Positions 44,111-53,670 of a stretch of DNA of 64,000 bases are shown piece after piece. Location of the stretch: assembly GCA_910576535.1 (NCBI GenBank), contig CAJTKK010000001.1, positions 345,437 to 409,436 of the forward strand, given 5' to 3'. The notes beneath the pieces were generated by a model. That model did no database searches and was not told the origin of the DNA. It was given only the letters and a program-made list of their open reading frames with translations. Position 1 is the stretch's first letter; each line of letters opens with the position of its first letter. The DNA comes from an uncultured Lachnospiraceae bacterium (GTDB taxonomy: Bacteria > Bacillota > Clostridia > Lachnospirales > Lachnospiraceae). The position numbers and the translations under genes were made by a program.

Positions 44111-44452
44111 TTATCTATGACTTCTCCCATGATGTCCTGATCTGCTGCCGCTATACCTTGTTGTGTGATGTGCCGTCCCGTCACAGTTGCCGCCATTCTG
44201 GCATACACCGTCCACATCGCAGCTCCCATCCTGATAACAGGCCGTCCCGCTGCAGTTACCGCCATTCTGGCATACACCGTTTACATCGCAGCTTCCGTTC
44301 TCCGTACAATAGCCATTCTCATAGCAAACTGCGCTTTGCACCGGCGCATTTGACGACCTGGAATGATGTGCTTCCGCCACCACTGTCATATTCCCCATCA
44401 CAGTAACCGCCACTGCCATCGCTGCTACAACTTTCACCAATTTCTTCTTCAT
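44111..44452 (-). CDS. Small secreted Cys-rich repeat protein (113 aa)
   Basis: A signal peptide (KKKLVKVVAAMAVAVTVMG, cut probably after VVAEA) precedes a mature part of about 85 residues. This contains two near-identical blocks of the pattern GSCDVxGVCQNGGNCxGTA separated by CYQDG, ten Cys residues in all, and ends in a His/Arg/Ser-rich tail with HHTTRYSGSRSGHHGR. The block spacing suggests small disulphide or metal-bound loops like those in EGF or thionin-type proteins. I do not know the family. It precedes an ECF sigma/anti-sigma pair and may be its target or its signal source. ACGGAGG is well placed before the ATG. Confidence 0.8.
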   Translation of the reverse strand: MKKKLVKVVAAMAVAVTVMGNMTVVAEAHHSRSSNAPVQSAVCYENGYCTENGSCDVNGVCQNGGNCSGTACYQDGSCDVDGVCQNGGNCDGTAHHTTRYSGSRSGHHGRSHR

Positions 44453-44669
44453 TTTCTGCCTCCGTATTCTTTTCCTTTTTTATGCTTCATAAATAATACG
44501 TCCGGCAGAACAGAATCCTTTCATAATAACGCAAATTTTTTTATTTTTTTATATGGCACAATAATCCCTGTCCATAACAGCCGACATTCCGCCTCTGATA
44601 AGAACTATATTTATGGACAAATCTTTGGCAAAACCCCGGGCCGACGACATCTCGCCGGATTTTATCCCA
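44453..44669. other. Intergenic region between xylB and Cys-rich gene
   Basis: The promoter of the Cys-rich gene should lie here. No strong sigma-A box pair is visible, consistent with an ECF promoter, but I cannot define one. Confidence 0.35.
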
Positions 44670-46127
44670 TCAAAACAACCCTTTCACGACAGGATAAATC
44701 TGACGGAACTTTTTATATTTCTCTTCATATTTTGCTGCCAGCTCCACATCCGGATCAATGGTATCAACTACTTTTATTATTTTCTCTGTCGCCGCTTGCA
44801 CATTTTCATACTCGCCGCAGCCTACTGCCGCTAATATAGCGCCACCGTATCCTGGGCCTTCTTCGCTTTCGACCACATCTACTTTCAAATTCAGAACATT
44901 TGCAATAATCTTTTTCCAAAGCTGGCTCTTCGCACCGCCGCCGCAGATTTTTGTACGGCTGATGGGAATATTCAGGCTTCTCGCCACTTCTAAAGAATCA
45001 CGCAGTCCAAAAGCAACCCCCTCCAGTACAGCCTGGGTCATTTCTTCCCTGCTAGTGTCCATAGACATCCCAATAAACATCGCTCTTACATCCGGATCAT
45101 TATGCGGGGAACGTTCACCCATCAGATATGGCAGAAAAAACACTTGGTTTTCACCCAGTTTTATAATGTTTTCCTGCTCTTTTCCAAATTCTTCTGTTTT
45201 TAAGATTCCCTCCATCCACCATTTATTGCAGGATGCCGCGCTCAACATGCAACCCATAAGATGAAAGCCCCCGTCTGCATGAGCAAATGAATGCAGCGCA
45301 TTGTGTTCATCTGCCCGAAATTCTTTACCGGAAATAAAAATCGTCCCCGACGTGCCAAGAGAAATATTGCAGCCGCCATCGCCAACCGTCCCTGTCCCTA
45401 CAGCAGCCGCTGCATTATCACCAGCTCCTGCCACAATTTTCACATGGGTTGTAAAGCCAAATTCCTCTGCCAGCTCTGCTTTGATTTCGCCTACCGCCTC
45501 GTAACTTTCAAAAAGCGCCGGAAGCTGTTCTTTCCTGACATCACATATGTCCATCATTTCTTTCGACCAGCAGCGGTTTTTCACATCCAAAAGCAACGTT
45601 CCTGAAGCATCCGAATAATCTGTACAGAAGCTTCCGCTCAATTGATAGGCCAGGTAATCTTTTGGCAACATGATCTTATTGATTTTTGCAAAGCAATCCG
45701 GTTCATTTGCCTTTAACCACAGTATCTTTGGCGCAGTAAACCCGGCGAACGCAATATTTGCCGTACACTCAGACAATCTGTCTTTCCCTATTGCTTCGTT
45801 TAAATAATCCGTCTCCTTTGCCGTCCTTCCATCATTCCAGAGGATTGCCGGCCGGATTACTTCATCATTTTTATCAAGAATTACCAAGCCATGCATCTGA
45901 CCGCCAAAACCAATACCGGCAATCTGGCTTTTATCACATTTCGCAGTCAATTCTTTGATTCCTGCCCTGGTCTGTTCCCACCAATCTTCCGGCCTCTGCT
46001 CACTCCATCCCGGCTTGGGAAAAAAAAGCGGATATTCTTTTGAGACAATTTTTTCAATTTTCCCATCCTGATCCATCAGCAGCAATTTCACTGCAGATGT
46101 ACCAAGGTCAATACCTATGTACAGCAT
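44670..46127 (-). CDS. xylB: Xylulokinase
   Basis: The FGGY-family kinase phosphorylates D-xylulose with ATP to give xylulose 5-phosphate. Family blocks are YIGIDLGTSAVKLLLMDQDG, GIGFGGQMHGLVILDKND (with the MHG motif of xylulokinases), PAILWNDGRT, VAGAGDNAAAAVGTG and KICGGGAKSQLWKKIIANVL. The ATG at 46127 follows AAAGGAGG at 7 bases, and is preferred to the upstream candidate. At 485 residues it has the usual length. It follows the isomerase gene and closes the xyloside operon. Ribulokinases share this fold but MHG favours xylulose. Confidence 0.92.
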   Translation of the reverse strand: MLYIGIDLGTSAVKLLLMDQDGKIEKIVSKEYPLFFPKPGWSEQRPEDWWEQTRAGIKELTAKCDKSQIAGIGFGGQMHGLVILDKNDEVIRPAILWNDGRTAKETDYLNEAIGKDRLSECTANIAFAGFTAPKILWLKANEPDCFAKINKIMLPKDYLAYQLSGSFCTDYSDASGTLLLDVKNRCWSKEMMDICDVRKEQLPALFESYEAVGEIKAELAEEFGFTTHVKIVAGAGDNAAAAVGTGTVGDGGCNISLGTSGTIFISGKEFRADEHNALHSFAHADGGFHLMGCMLSAASCNKWWMEGILKTEEFGKEQENIIKLGENQVFFLPYLMGERSPHNDPDVRAMFIGMSMDTSREEMTQAVLEGVAFGLRDSLEVARSLNIPISRTKICGGGAKSQLWKKIIANVLNLKVDVVESEEGPGYGGAILAAVGCGEYENVQAATEKIIKVVDTIDPDVELAAKYEEKYKKFRQIYPVVKGLF

Positions 46128-46141
46128 TTCGCATCCTCCTT

Positions 46142-47626
46142 TTATCTCCATGGGTTCTCTGTTGGATATCTTACTCCTTCCGGCTGGTTATAGCCAATCT
46201 CTTCTACCGGAACGCCAACATACTTGAAAACTTCAAATAAAGCTTTTCCATAGTGGCCAAAAGCAACCGCGCCATGATGAGGAAAATTCTTCTCAATCAG
46301 TACATGTCTGTAGAATCTTCCCATTTCAGGAATTGCAAAAATACCAATGGAGCCAAACGAACGGCTTGCAACCGGAAGCACTTCTCCCTGCGCGATATAA
46401 GCACGAAGTTTACAATCGGCTGTACCCTGCAAACGGAAAAATGTAATATCGCCAGGCATAATATCGCCTTCCAAAGTTCCCTGCGTCACTTCCTCCGGCA
46501 AACTTCTCGCCATGATGAGCTGATATCTCATTTCACAAAAAGATAGTTTTTGGGAGGCAGTATTTCCACAATGGAATCCCATGAATGTATCTTTATGTGT
46601 ATATTCAAATTTTCCTTTGATATCCTCTTCATACATATCTGCCGGTACATTATTATTAATGTCAAGAAGCGTAACAATATCCTGGCTGACTACAGTTCCG
46701 ATGAACTCGCTTAGTGCGCCATAAATATCAACTTCACAGGATACCGGAATGCCCTGGGCAGTCAGGCGGCTGTTCACATAACAGGGAACAAAACCAAACT
46801 GTGTCTGGAAGGCCGGCCAGCATTTCCCTGCAATGGCAACATATTTACGATAGCCTTTATGTTCTTCTACCCAGTCCTTCAGCGTCAATTCATACTGTGC
46901 CAGTTTTGTAAGGATTTCCGGTTTTTTATTACCTTCTCCCAATTCCTCTTCCATTTCTTTCACGATAGCGGGAATTCTTTTGTCTCCGGCATGTTTCTGG
47001 AATGCCTCAAAGAGATCCAGCTCAGAGTTTTCTTCTATTTCTGCCCCCAGATTGTAAAGCTGTTGAATCGGGGCGTTACAAGCCAGGAAGTTCAGCGGGC
47101 GCGGGCCAAAGCTGATGATTTTTAAGCTGTTAAGGCCAACCACCGCCCTTGCAATCGGTACAAATCCTTGAATCATATCTGCACACTCTTCTGCCGTTCC
47201 AATGGGATATTCAGGAATATATGCCTTTATACCACGAAGCTTCAGGTTATAGCTGGCATTTAACATGCCGCAATATGCGTCACCACGGCCCTGGATAAGA
47301 CTATCTCCACGTTCCTCTGCTGCTGCAATAAACATTTTTGGTCCGTCAAAGTGTTTTGCAAGAAGTGTTTCCGCAATTTCAGGGCCAAAATTGCCAAGGT
47401 AAACGACAAGCGCATTGCATCCAGCTTTTTTGATATCTTCCAATGCCTGTACCATATGGATTTCACTCTCTACGATGCAGAACGGACATTCGTAAATTTC
47501 TTCCTCTCCATATTTTTCAATATAAGCTTTCATAAGAGCCTGGCGCCTGTTCACGGACAGGCTCTCCGGAAAGCAATCCCTGCTCACTGCTACTACTCCA
47601 ATTTTTAATATGGGCATATTATTCAT
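46142..47626 (-). CDS. L-fucose/L-arabinose isomerase family protein
   Basis: The 494-residue protein has the three-domain fold of FucI/AraA relatives. ILKIGVVAVSRDCFPESL at the N-terminus, NALVVYLGNFGPEIAETLL, a central CWPAFQTQFGFVPCYVNSRL then CEVDIYGALSEFI (candidate metal-binding Glu and Asp), and HHGAVAFGHYGKALFEVFKYVGV are visible. It converts an aldose to a ketose, with Mn-type metal. No XylA-type xylose isomerase is encoded in this operon, and the next gene is a xylulokinase, so it most likely acts on D-xylose or on L-arabinose-like sugars here. This is inferred from the order of genes only. Confidence 0.85.
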   Translation of the reverse strand: MNNMPILKIGVVAVSRDCFPESLSVNRRQALMKAYIEKYGEEEIYECPFCIVESEIHMVQALEDIKKAGCNALVVYLGNFGPEIAETLLAKHFDGPKMFIAAAEERGDSLIQGRGDAYCGMLNASYNLKLRGIKAYIPEYPIGTAEECADMIQGFVPIARAVVGLNSLKIISFGPRPLNFLACNAPIQQLYNLGAEIEENSELDLFEAFQKHAGDKRIPAIVKEMEEELGEGNKKPEILTKLAQYELTLKDWVEEHKGYRKYVAIAGKCWPAFQTQFGFVPCYVNSRLTAQGIPVSCEVDIYGALSEFIGTVVSQDIVTLLDINNNVPADMYEEDIKGKFEYTHKDTFMGFHCGNTASQKLSFCEMRYQLIMARSLPEEVTQGTLEGDIMPGDITFFRLQGTADCKLRAYIAQGEVLPVASRSFGSIGIFAIPEMGRFYRHVLIEKNFPHHGAVAFGHYGKALFEVFKYVGVPVEEIGYNQPEGVRYPTENPWR

Positions 47627-47719
47627 AGTTTTTACCTGACCTTTCTTTCCTTATATTTTTTTTCGATTCGTTTTTCCTTTTGGCAAAATTACCATATGGC
47701 AAAGCGCCCCCGTCCTGTT

Positions 47720-49366
47720 TTAATCTACCGCTTTTGTTTCATCTGAAATATACTCTAAAAAATCAAAATCCGCGTAATGCTGATGCTTCACTCTATCCGC
47801 ACAGGTAATTCCCACCATAGTTCCTGTAAATTCTCCGTATTTACAGTACTCATCGGAAAATTTCGTAGTATCAAAAATCCCTCCTATCTTTTCATACTTT
47901 TCATTGTCATAGCTCCATTCAAACCAGGATTTTCTTCCTTTAATATAAAGCCGGAAATAAATGGGGCGGTCTTCTACAGGAATTCTTGTATTCAGGAATT
48001 CTGTTTTTTCGCCATTTTCCAAATGGATAATAGAAATTGCGCTCCGGCCAAGCGTTTCACTGTAGTATTTCCTCAGATTGATATAATTCATATTATCATA
48101 ATATAAAATCAATCCGGCGCTGTGCTGATAAATTTCCGGGATAAACTCCATCTTTGTCGTAATTCTTGCATATACGCTGGTCAATTTCCGTGCCAGAATG
48201 CTGACCTTATTCAAGGATGCCCTGGATTCCTGCCCGCGGAGTCTTACATATCCCGGGCGGGCTTTCACATCTGCGAACCTTTTCGGCATAATACGCGGTG
48301 CATAGTAATAATTTCCCAATTCTTCCCCGTCAAAATCATCAAAATCTGGTATTTTCGGCATTGGCGCTTCCGGGAGAGAACTTTCCGGAACCTCCATTTT
48401 GGCCAGATTGCTGCCGTCCGCCATACGGAGCCATCCATCCTCTGTCCACATCATTTTCTGGATTGCCGTCTCTCTTCCAAGGGTACACCGAAGTTCCGGC
48501 ACAAACGGCCGCGCGCATAAATGAACCAGGTATACTTCTCCTGTGGGAAGCTCCACATAGCTCCCGTGTCCCGATTTCTGAAGCGCTGAGTCCGGATTAT
48601 AATACTTTGGTTTTAAATGATCCGGATCCTGGCGTTCATAAGATTCTCCCGGAATACTGGTGACAATTGGATTCTTCGGATCTTTTTCATAAGGTCCCCA
48701 CACATTTTTGGAACGTCCCATCGTTACACAGTGATTATATCCCGTTCCCCCTTCCGCGCACATGATATAATAGTATTCCCCCCTTTTGGTGAGATGGGGG
48801 GCTTCAATGCATCCCCGGTCAGTACCTCCCCTCCACATTCTTTTGGGGTATCCCACAATTTCTTTCCTCTCCGTGGAATACTCCGCCATGCAAATAGCCC
48901 CAGGCTTTTCATATCCTTCCCTTGTCTCCCATTCCAGGGAAACCACATATTTCTTTCCATTATCATCATGGAAAATAGATGCATCAAAGCCGGAAGAGTG
49001 CAGATATACCGGTTTGCTCCACGGGCCTTGGATATCTTTTGCGGTGATCAGGTAATTATCGACATCAAAATAACGTGCATTCATTGAGTTCATCACCCCG
49101 TACGCAACATAAAACAGATCTTCTTTTTCGCAGTACGTCAGGCACGGCGCCCAGATTCCTTTTGCACTGGGAAGTTTCTTCAGATCCACTTCCTCATCGT
49201 CTGTCAAAACATGTGTGAGTAATTCCCAGTTTTTTAAATCCTTCGAATGGTACACCGGGATGCCGGGGAGCCATTCAAAAGTAGATACTGCCACGTAATA
49301 ATCTTCCCCTTTTCTGCAGATACAGGGATCAGGATTAAATCCCGGAAATATTGGATTTTGAATCAT
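47720..49366 (-). CDS. xynB: GH43 beta-xylosidase (XynB type)
   Basis: The N-terminal five-bladed propeller starts NPIFPGFNPDPCICRKGEDYYVAVSTFEWLPGIPV, with the catalytic base Asp in PDP; FDASIFHDDNGKKYVV holds the pKa-modulating Asp and RGCIEAPHLTKRGEYYYIMCAEGGTGY the acid Glu (IEAPHL). The C-terminal beta-sandwich (about 325-548) is typical of the long XynB group. No signal peptide, so it cleaves xylo-oligosaccharides inside the cell after uptake by the GPH symporter. It follows the GH5 gene by 18 bases. Confidence 0.93.
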   Translation of the reverse strand: MIQNPIFPGFNPDPCICRKGEDYYVAVSTFEWLPGIPVYHSKDLKNWELLTHVLTDDEEVDLKKLPSAKGIWAPCLTYCEKEDLFYVAYGVMNSMNARYFDVDNYLITAKDIQGPWSKPVYLHSSGFDASIFHDDNGKKYVVSLEWETREGYEKPGAICMAEYSTERKEIVGYPKRMWRGGTDRGCIEAPHLTKRGEYYYIMCAEGGTGYNHCVTMGRSKNVWGPYEKDPKNPIVTSIPGESYERQDPDHLKPKYYNPDSALQKSGHGSYVELPTGEVYLVHLCARPFVPELRCTLGRETAIQKMMWTEDGWLRMADGSNLAKMEVPESSLPEAPMPKIPDFDDFDGEELGNYYYAPRIMPKRFADVKARPGYVRLRGQESRASLNKVSILARKLTSVYARITTKMEFIPEIYQHSAGLILYYDNMNYINLRKYYSETLGRSAISIIHLENGEKTEFLNTRIPVEDRPIYFRLYIKGRKSWFEWSYDNEKYEKIGGIFDTTKFSDEYCKYGEFTGTMVGITCADRVKHQHYADFDFLEYISDETKAVD

Positions 49367-49384
49367 TATCTTTTCCTCCTTGCT

Positions 49385-50554
49385 CTATCTTTCTACGGGA
49401 AACCAGCCAAAGTCCGCGCATCTTCCCAAATCCCAGCTATCCCATCCAATCCAGCCTTTATCGTTTACGGTATCTGTCAGCAGCTTATAACTCCAATAAA
49501 AATATCCGCTGCCTTTATTCCATGCCTTTATCTGCGCATTCGCAACTGCGCGGTATATTTTTTTCTTTTCTTCCCCATCCATCTGCTCTTCTGAACTTCC
49601 GTCCACGCCATTCAATACACTTTGCCCGCCTTTCGTATCACAGCCGCAGGCCAGTGAGTTGAACAGGCACCATTCGCCGCATATGACCGGGAAATACTTC
49701 TGCATTTCTTCCATATTCTTTTCATAGTTTTCCTGAATATAGCGCAAATACGAATCCAAATTCTGCTGACATCCATCTGCTTCTGCCATCATCAGATACT
49801 GATGAGTGTCAAGCGCTACATTCACATATTTTTCTTCCCGCATAAAATCTTTCCATGCCAGAATTTCAAATCCGTCATGAATCACTACATATTTTTCTTC
49901 AGGCATATATTTTCTAATTCTGTCATAAGCCCTGCAATAAAAATCTTTTAGAAATTCCATCGTATTTGGCCCGGAACCTTCTGCCATTTCCTGATCTACT
50001 GCCGGATAACGGTTCGGGACATCCATCAGTTTCCAAGCCCTATCCGTAATTGGTTCATTCAATACTTCGATTCCCCAAAGCCCTTTTCTGGCTCCATAGC
50101 GTGATGCCAGCCTTTCCAAAACAGAAAGGACAAATTCTATTTCTTCCGGATATTTCGACCATTTGCATACACCGCATATCCCCCCATTGTCAAACCCGTT
50201 CTGACCCATAGGCGCTGTATGAAGATCAATCAAAATTTCCAGCCCATATTTTTCTGCCCAGTTAAATGCTTTATCAAGTTCTTTTATGCATCCTATAAAC
50301 GGTTCCCTGTCCCCAAAGATAAAATACGGAACAGGAATCCGCACTGCTTCCATGCCCATGGCTTTAATCGCCACAAAATCTCTCTCCGTAATGTACTCTG
50401 AACGATGAACCCGAATCCTCGCCTCATACACTTCTCTTGAAAGCTGGCGCGGAAGATAATATTCATCTTCCGCCGTGGTTCCCTCAAACAAAGCCGGACT
50501 CATCCACTTTTCCAAAACCAGCCAGTTTCCAAGATTTACCCCTTTGATTTTCAT
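49385..50554 (-). CDS. GH5-family glycoside hydrolase
   Basis: The protein starts KIKGVNLGNWLVLEKWMSP, as in exo-1,3-beta-glucanase-like GH5 enzymes. Other marks are MEAVRIPVPYFIFG, LEILIDLHTAPMGQNGFDNGG, WGIEVLNEPI (acid/base Glu in NEP) and VICGEWCLFN (nucleophile Glu). It has 389 residues and no signal peptide; it acts in the cytoplasm on short glycosides. The exact sugar is not certain; beta-glucosides are favoured by similarity and xylosides by context. It starts 6 bases after the symporter stop. Confidence 0.88.
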   Translation of the reverse strand: MKIKGVNLGNWLVLEKWMSPALFEGTTAEDEYYLPRQLSREVYEARIRVHRSEYITERDFVAIKAMGMEAVRIPVPYFIFGDREPFIGCIKELDKAFNWAEKYGLEILIDLHTAPMGQNGFDNGGICGVCKWSKYPEEIEFVLSVLERLASRYGARKGLWGIEVLNEPITDRAWKLMDVPNRYPAVDQEMAEGSGPNTMEFLKDFYCRAYDRIRKYMPEEKYVVIHDGFEILAWKDFMREEKYVNVALDTHQYLMMAEADGCQQNLDSYLRYIQENYEKNMEEMQKYFPVICGEWCLFNSLACGCDTKGGQSVLNGVDGSSEEQMDGEEKKKIYRAVANAQIKAWNKGSGYFYWSYKLLTDTVNDKGWIGWDSWDLGRCADFGWFPVER

Positions 50555-50560
50555 CCTATT

Positions 50561-51934
50561 TTACCTCCTTTGATTTTCACGCTTTTTCAGATCTTCGATA
50601 ATTCCTGCAAACTCTTTATCAAGATGATAAAATTTCATAATGATCAGCCCTGCAATATAAACTCCGACCGGAATCCATACAAAGCATACACGGATGGATG
50701 AAAGCGCTGAAGCAGTCTGCGCCGCCGCCTCGCCAACATAACCGCCCATTTCCAAAATCAATCCGAGAAGGGCCGAACCGATCCCGTTACCGATCTTATA
50801 TCCAAAACTGCACGCACTGTTTACCAGGCCTTCTGTGCGGACCCCTGTCTTCCATTCACCATAATCAATGGTGTCTGAAACCATTGCCCACATAGTAGCG
50901 CCGCCACAGGCATTTCCGGCGCCTCTTATGATACTGGACACTACAATCAGACTCATTGTGCCATTTGAGAAGTTCAAAAGCAGCATTCCAATAATACCCA
51001 GCGCTAAACCAAGTGCAAATACATTACGTTTTCCATATTTCTTTACCAGCATTGCGATAAAGAACATACCTGCAATCTGGACAACATTGAATATACCGTT
51101 AATTGTTCCAACCAGATTCCTGTCTCCCAGAATATCCTTTGCATAATAAACAGTTGCGCCTCCATTTACGGAATACATTAAGAAAAATAAGGCAAGCATT
51201 CCCGTCATCATGATCCAATATTTATTTTTAAATAAAGCTTTCATTCCTGTTGCAAATGGAACTGTTTTTGTTATCCCTTCCTCCGTGCCAGCCGGCTTTA
51301 CACGTTCTTCCGTTCCAAAGAAATTGATTACAAATGCCACGACCGCTAACAAGCCAAGAAAACAGAATGTTTTTGTCCATGCGGATGCATTATCGCCAAA
51401 ATACTCCACCAATGGAAGCGTACATATGTTAATTGTTAAAGTTCCTGCTGTTGCCAAAAGATTCCGGAAAATACTCAATACGGATCTTTCATATGGATCC
51501 TGTGTCATCAAAGCGTTCAATGCGGAATATGGCACATTAATTGCCGTATAAATTACTGTTGATACGAGATTATATGTAATAAAAACATATATTAATTTTG
51601 GCGTTGGAGCCCATGAAACCGGCACAGAAAAAAGAAGAACCCCGGACACCGCAAATGGAACGCACATGCGCAAAAGCCACGGCCTCGCCTTCCCGAACCT
51701 GGATTTTGTCCGGTCTACAATCACGCCCATGATAATATCACTTACTCCGTCAAAAACACGGGATACCATCATAATTGTGCCAACGGCAAGCGCACTTACA
51801 CCCGCATAGTCTGTGTAATAGAGCATCAGAAATGCTGACATTGCCGTATAAATAATATTACATCCAAAATCACCGCACCCGTAGGAAAAACGTTCCACAA
51901 TTTTTGACAAAGTTAATTTATTCTTATTTTCCAT
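50561..51934 (-). CDS. GPH-family glycoside:cation symporter
   Basis: About 457 residues with 12 membrane segments. FSYGCGDFGCNIIYTAMSAFLMLYYTDYAG at the start and DIIMGVIVDRTKSRFGKARPWLL are the GPH signature; WAMVSDTIDYGEWKTGVRTEGL in the second half is the second family block. These carriers bring in glycosides with Na+ or H+ (e.g. xylosides by XynT/XylP). The ATG at 51934 follows GAGAGG; the earlier candidate at 51982 adds an unlikely leader. First gene of the operon, facing away from the AraC regulator. Confidence 0.93.
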   Translation of the reverse strand: MENKNKLTLSKIVERFSYGCGDFGCNIIYTAMSAFLMLYYTDYAGVSALAVGTIMMVSRVFDGVSDIIMGVIVDRTKSRFGKARPWLLRMCVPFAVSGVLLFSVPVSWAPTPKLIYVFITYNLVSTVIYTAINVPYSALNALMTQDPYERSVLSIFRNLLATAGTLTINICTLPLVEYFGDNASAWTKTFCFLGLLAVVAFVINFFGTEERVKPAGTEEGITKTVPFATGMKALFKNKYWIMMTGMLALFFLMYSVNGGATVYYAKDILGDRNLVGTINGIFNVVQIAGMFFIAMLVKKYGKRNVFALGLALGIIGMLLLNFSNGTMSLIVVSSIIRGAGNACGGATMWAMVSDTIDYGEWKTGVRTEGLVNSACSFGYKIGNGIGSALLGLILEMGGYVGEAAAQTASALSSIRVCFVWIPVGVYIAGLIIMKFYHLDKEFAGIIEDLKKRENQRR

Positions 51935-52068
51935 GATATAATCCTCTCTTTTTGTCTGCATTCTGTGCGCACTGAATATCATTTCTTTACGATATTATAT
52001 TACTATATTTACTCTGTTTCCGGTAGTTTATATATTCTCCTAATTATAGGTCAATATTATCTTTTTTG

Positions 52069-52096
52069 TTGACACATCTTTTTTATGATCTATAAT
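52069..52096 (+). promoter_or_regulatory. Promoter of the AraC-type regulator
   Basis: TTGACA (52069-52074) and TATAAT (52091-52096) are 16 bases apart, 50 bases before the start codon. Confidence 0.8.
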
Positions 52097-52145
52097 AGTA
52101 TCCGTAAAGAAAATGCTTGTTTCTATGAATGCAAAGAGGTGTGTT

Positions 52146-53006
52146 ATGTCCGGACAGGAAACTAATCATATTTATGAAGTCATCCAGGTTCCTGAAACTA
52201 CAGGAGTCCGTTTTTTTACAGATCATGATACGGGAAGCTACTACCCTAACCACTGGCATGACGCAATTGAAATTATATATATGGTAAAAGGCGAAGTGAA
52301 TCTGACTGTAGAATCCTCCAGTTATCATCTAAATGAGGGGCAATGCTTTCTAATTAATTCTTGTGTCATTCATTCAACAAAATGCACCTCCCCCAATATA
52401 GGGATCGTCTTTCAGATCCCGATGGATTTTATAAAAATTTATATTCCTGATGTACAGCAATTGCATTTTATTTTAGACGATCCCAGCGATAATCCCATCC
52501 GGCAAACAAAACTTGATATATTCAAAGAAACGCTGATACAAATGCAGATTGCCAATGATATCCGTCCGGAAGGCTATCTTTTACGCTTTAACAGTCTCCT
52601 TTTTGAAGTATTATTTCAGCTTTATCACAATTTCAGCGTAAAAGTTTTCCGGGCTAATCTTAATCATAAAGCAAAAGATTTAAGCCGTCTAAATAGCATC
52701 CTTAGCTATACCAGCCAAAACTATAACCGCCCCATATCAATTGATGAGATTTCTCAAATAGCTTTTTTAGAATCAGGGTATTTCTGCCGTTTTTTTAAGA
52801 AACACATGGGGCTTACGTTTTTGGAATACTTGAATGAAGTACGCATATCTCATATTTATCAGGATTTGATTACAACAAATGATACTCTGCGGGATATTCT
52901 GGAACGTCACGGTTTTACCAATTACAAACTATTCCGCAGAATATTCTTTGAACACTTTAACGCAACTCCTTCGCAAGTCAGGAAACGGTTAATTCAGGAT
53001 TTATAA
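52146..53006 (+). CDS. AraC-family regulator of the xyloside operon
   Basis: The N-terminal cupin domain (YYPNHWHDAIEIIYMVKGEVNLTV, then YHLNEGQCFLINSCVIHST) probably binds a sugar, and the C-terminal 100 residues carry the two helix-turn-helix units (ISIDEISQIAFLESGYFCRFFKKHMGLTFLEYLNEVRI, and LRDILERHGFTNYKLFRRIFFEHFNATPSQVRKR). The ATG at 52146 is spaced 6 bases from AGAGG; the earlier one at 52113 lacks a site. It is divergent from the symporter gene and most likely activates that operon. Confidence 0.9.
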   Translation: MSGQETNHIYEVIQVPETTGVRFFTDHDTGSYYPNHWHDAIEIIYMVKGEVNLTVESSSYHLNEGQCFLINSCVIHSTKCTSPNIGIVFQIPMDFIKIYIPDVQQLHFILDDPSDNPIRQTKLDIFKETLIQMQIANDIRPEGYLLRFNSLLFEVLFQLYHNFSVKVFRANLNHKAKDLSRLNSILSYTSQNYNRPISIDEISQIAFLESGYFCRFFKKHMGLTFLEYLNEVRISHIYQDLITTNDTLRDILERHGFTNYKLFRRIFFEHFNATPSQVRKRLIQDL

Positions 53007-53164
53007 CATCAACCGCCGTTTTACTATCATCTCCTCTGGATGCTCTGCATTCTGATATACGGTCATACAAGATATCCTGCCTGTCTTTCATATCCTCATA
53101 CTTCCTGTCATAATACTCATGTACAGCAAAAAACAAGGAACTGAATCTCTTCCCTGTTTTAATA

Positions 53165-53651
53165 TTAGGAAAATGAAAAAATCCCATCTTCGTACTCATT
53201 ATTTTTCCCTGCATATTCATCTATCCTTGCCTTACTGTACAGATCAAGAAAGAGTTTCACTGCGCCTGGCGGGTAATAGTTAGAATATACTTTTTGTATT
53301 GTTTCTCTTACCATAGCAGCTACCTGTTCCGGACAATCTGCCAACTTTAATTCTATATCATCCTCAAACACGGCTTCCTTCCCAGCCATTCGCCTTTATG
53401 CGTCCCTTTCATGATAAACTCAGAGATAACATGATCACCGTCGCAATACTGCCTGATAATTTTCATAGAATAATCGGAATCTATATTCTTTACTGCGATA
53501 AGATGGCTTCTCATTCCTTCCATTCCTATTGGAATCATTTCTTCTCCACTTTTAAACACACAGCCCTCCGATACATATTGCCCGACTTCTTCCAGCAAAG
53601 GATTCGTTACCACAACTTTATAAAATATTTCACAGTTTCTTTTCTATCCAT
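53165..53651 (-). pseudogene. Remnants of a SnoaL-like gene and a GNAT acetyltransferase gene
   Basis: From 53651, MDRKETVKYFIKLW is followed after a one-base shift by VTNPLLEEVGQYVSEGCVFKSG and then GDHVISEFIMKGTHKGEWLG, together the first half of a SnoaL-like/ester-cyclase-type protein. A second frame (from 53389) carries EQVAAMVRETIQKVYSNYYPPGAVKLFLDLYS, the start of a GNAT acetyltransferase that breaks off. A third frame, 52978-53220, has an 80-residue ORF that I do not recognise. None of these is intact. Confidence 0.65.
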
Positions 53652-53670
53652 GACGGCCTTCCGGGCAAAA

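Noticed and set aside
44165..44353. Tandem repeat that might suggest a CRISPR-like array
   Set aside because: It is only two copies and is the coding repeat of the Cys-rich protein.
52978..53220. 80-aa minus-strand ORF after the AraC gene
   Set aside because: No family recognised and no ribosome site; treated as part of the remnant region rather than a gene.
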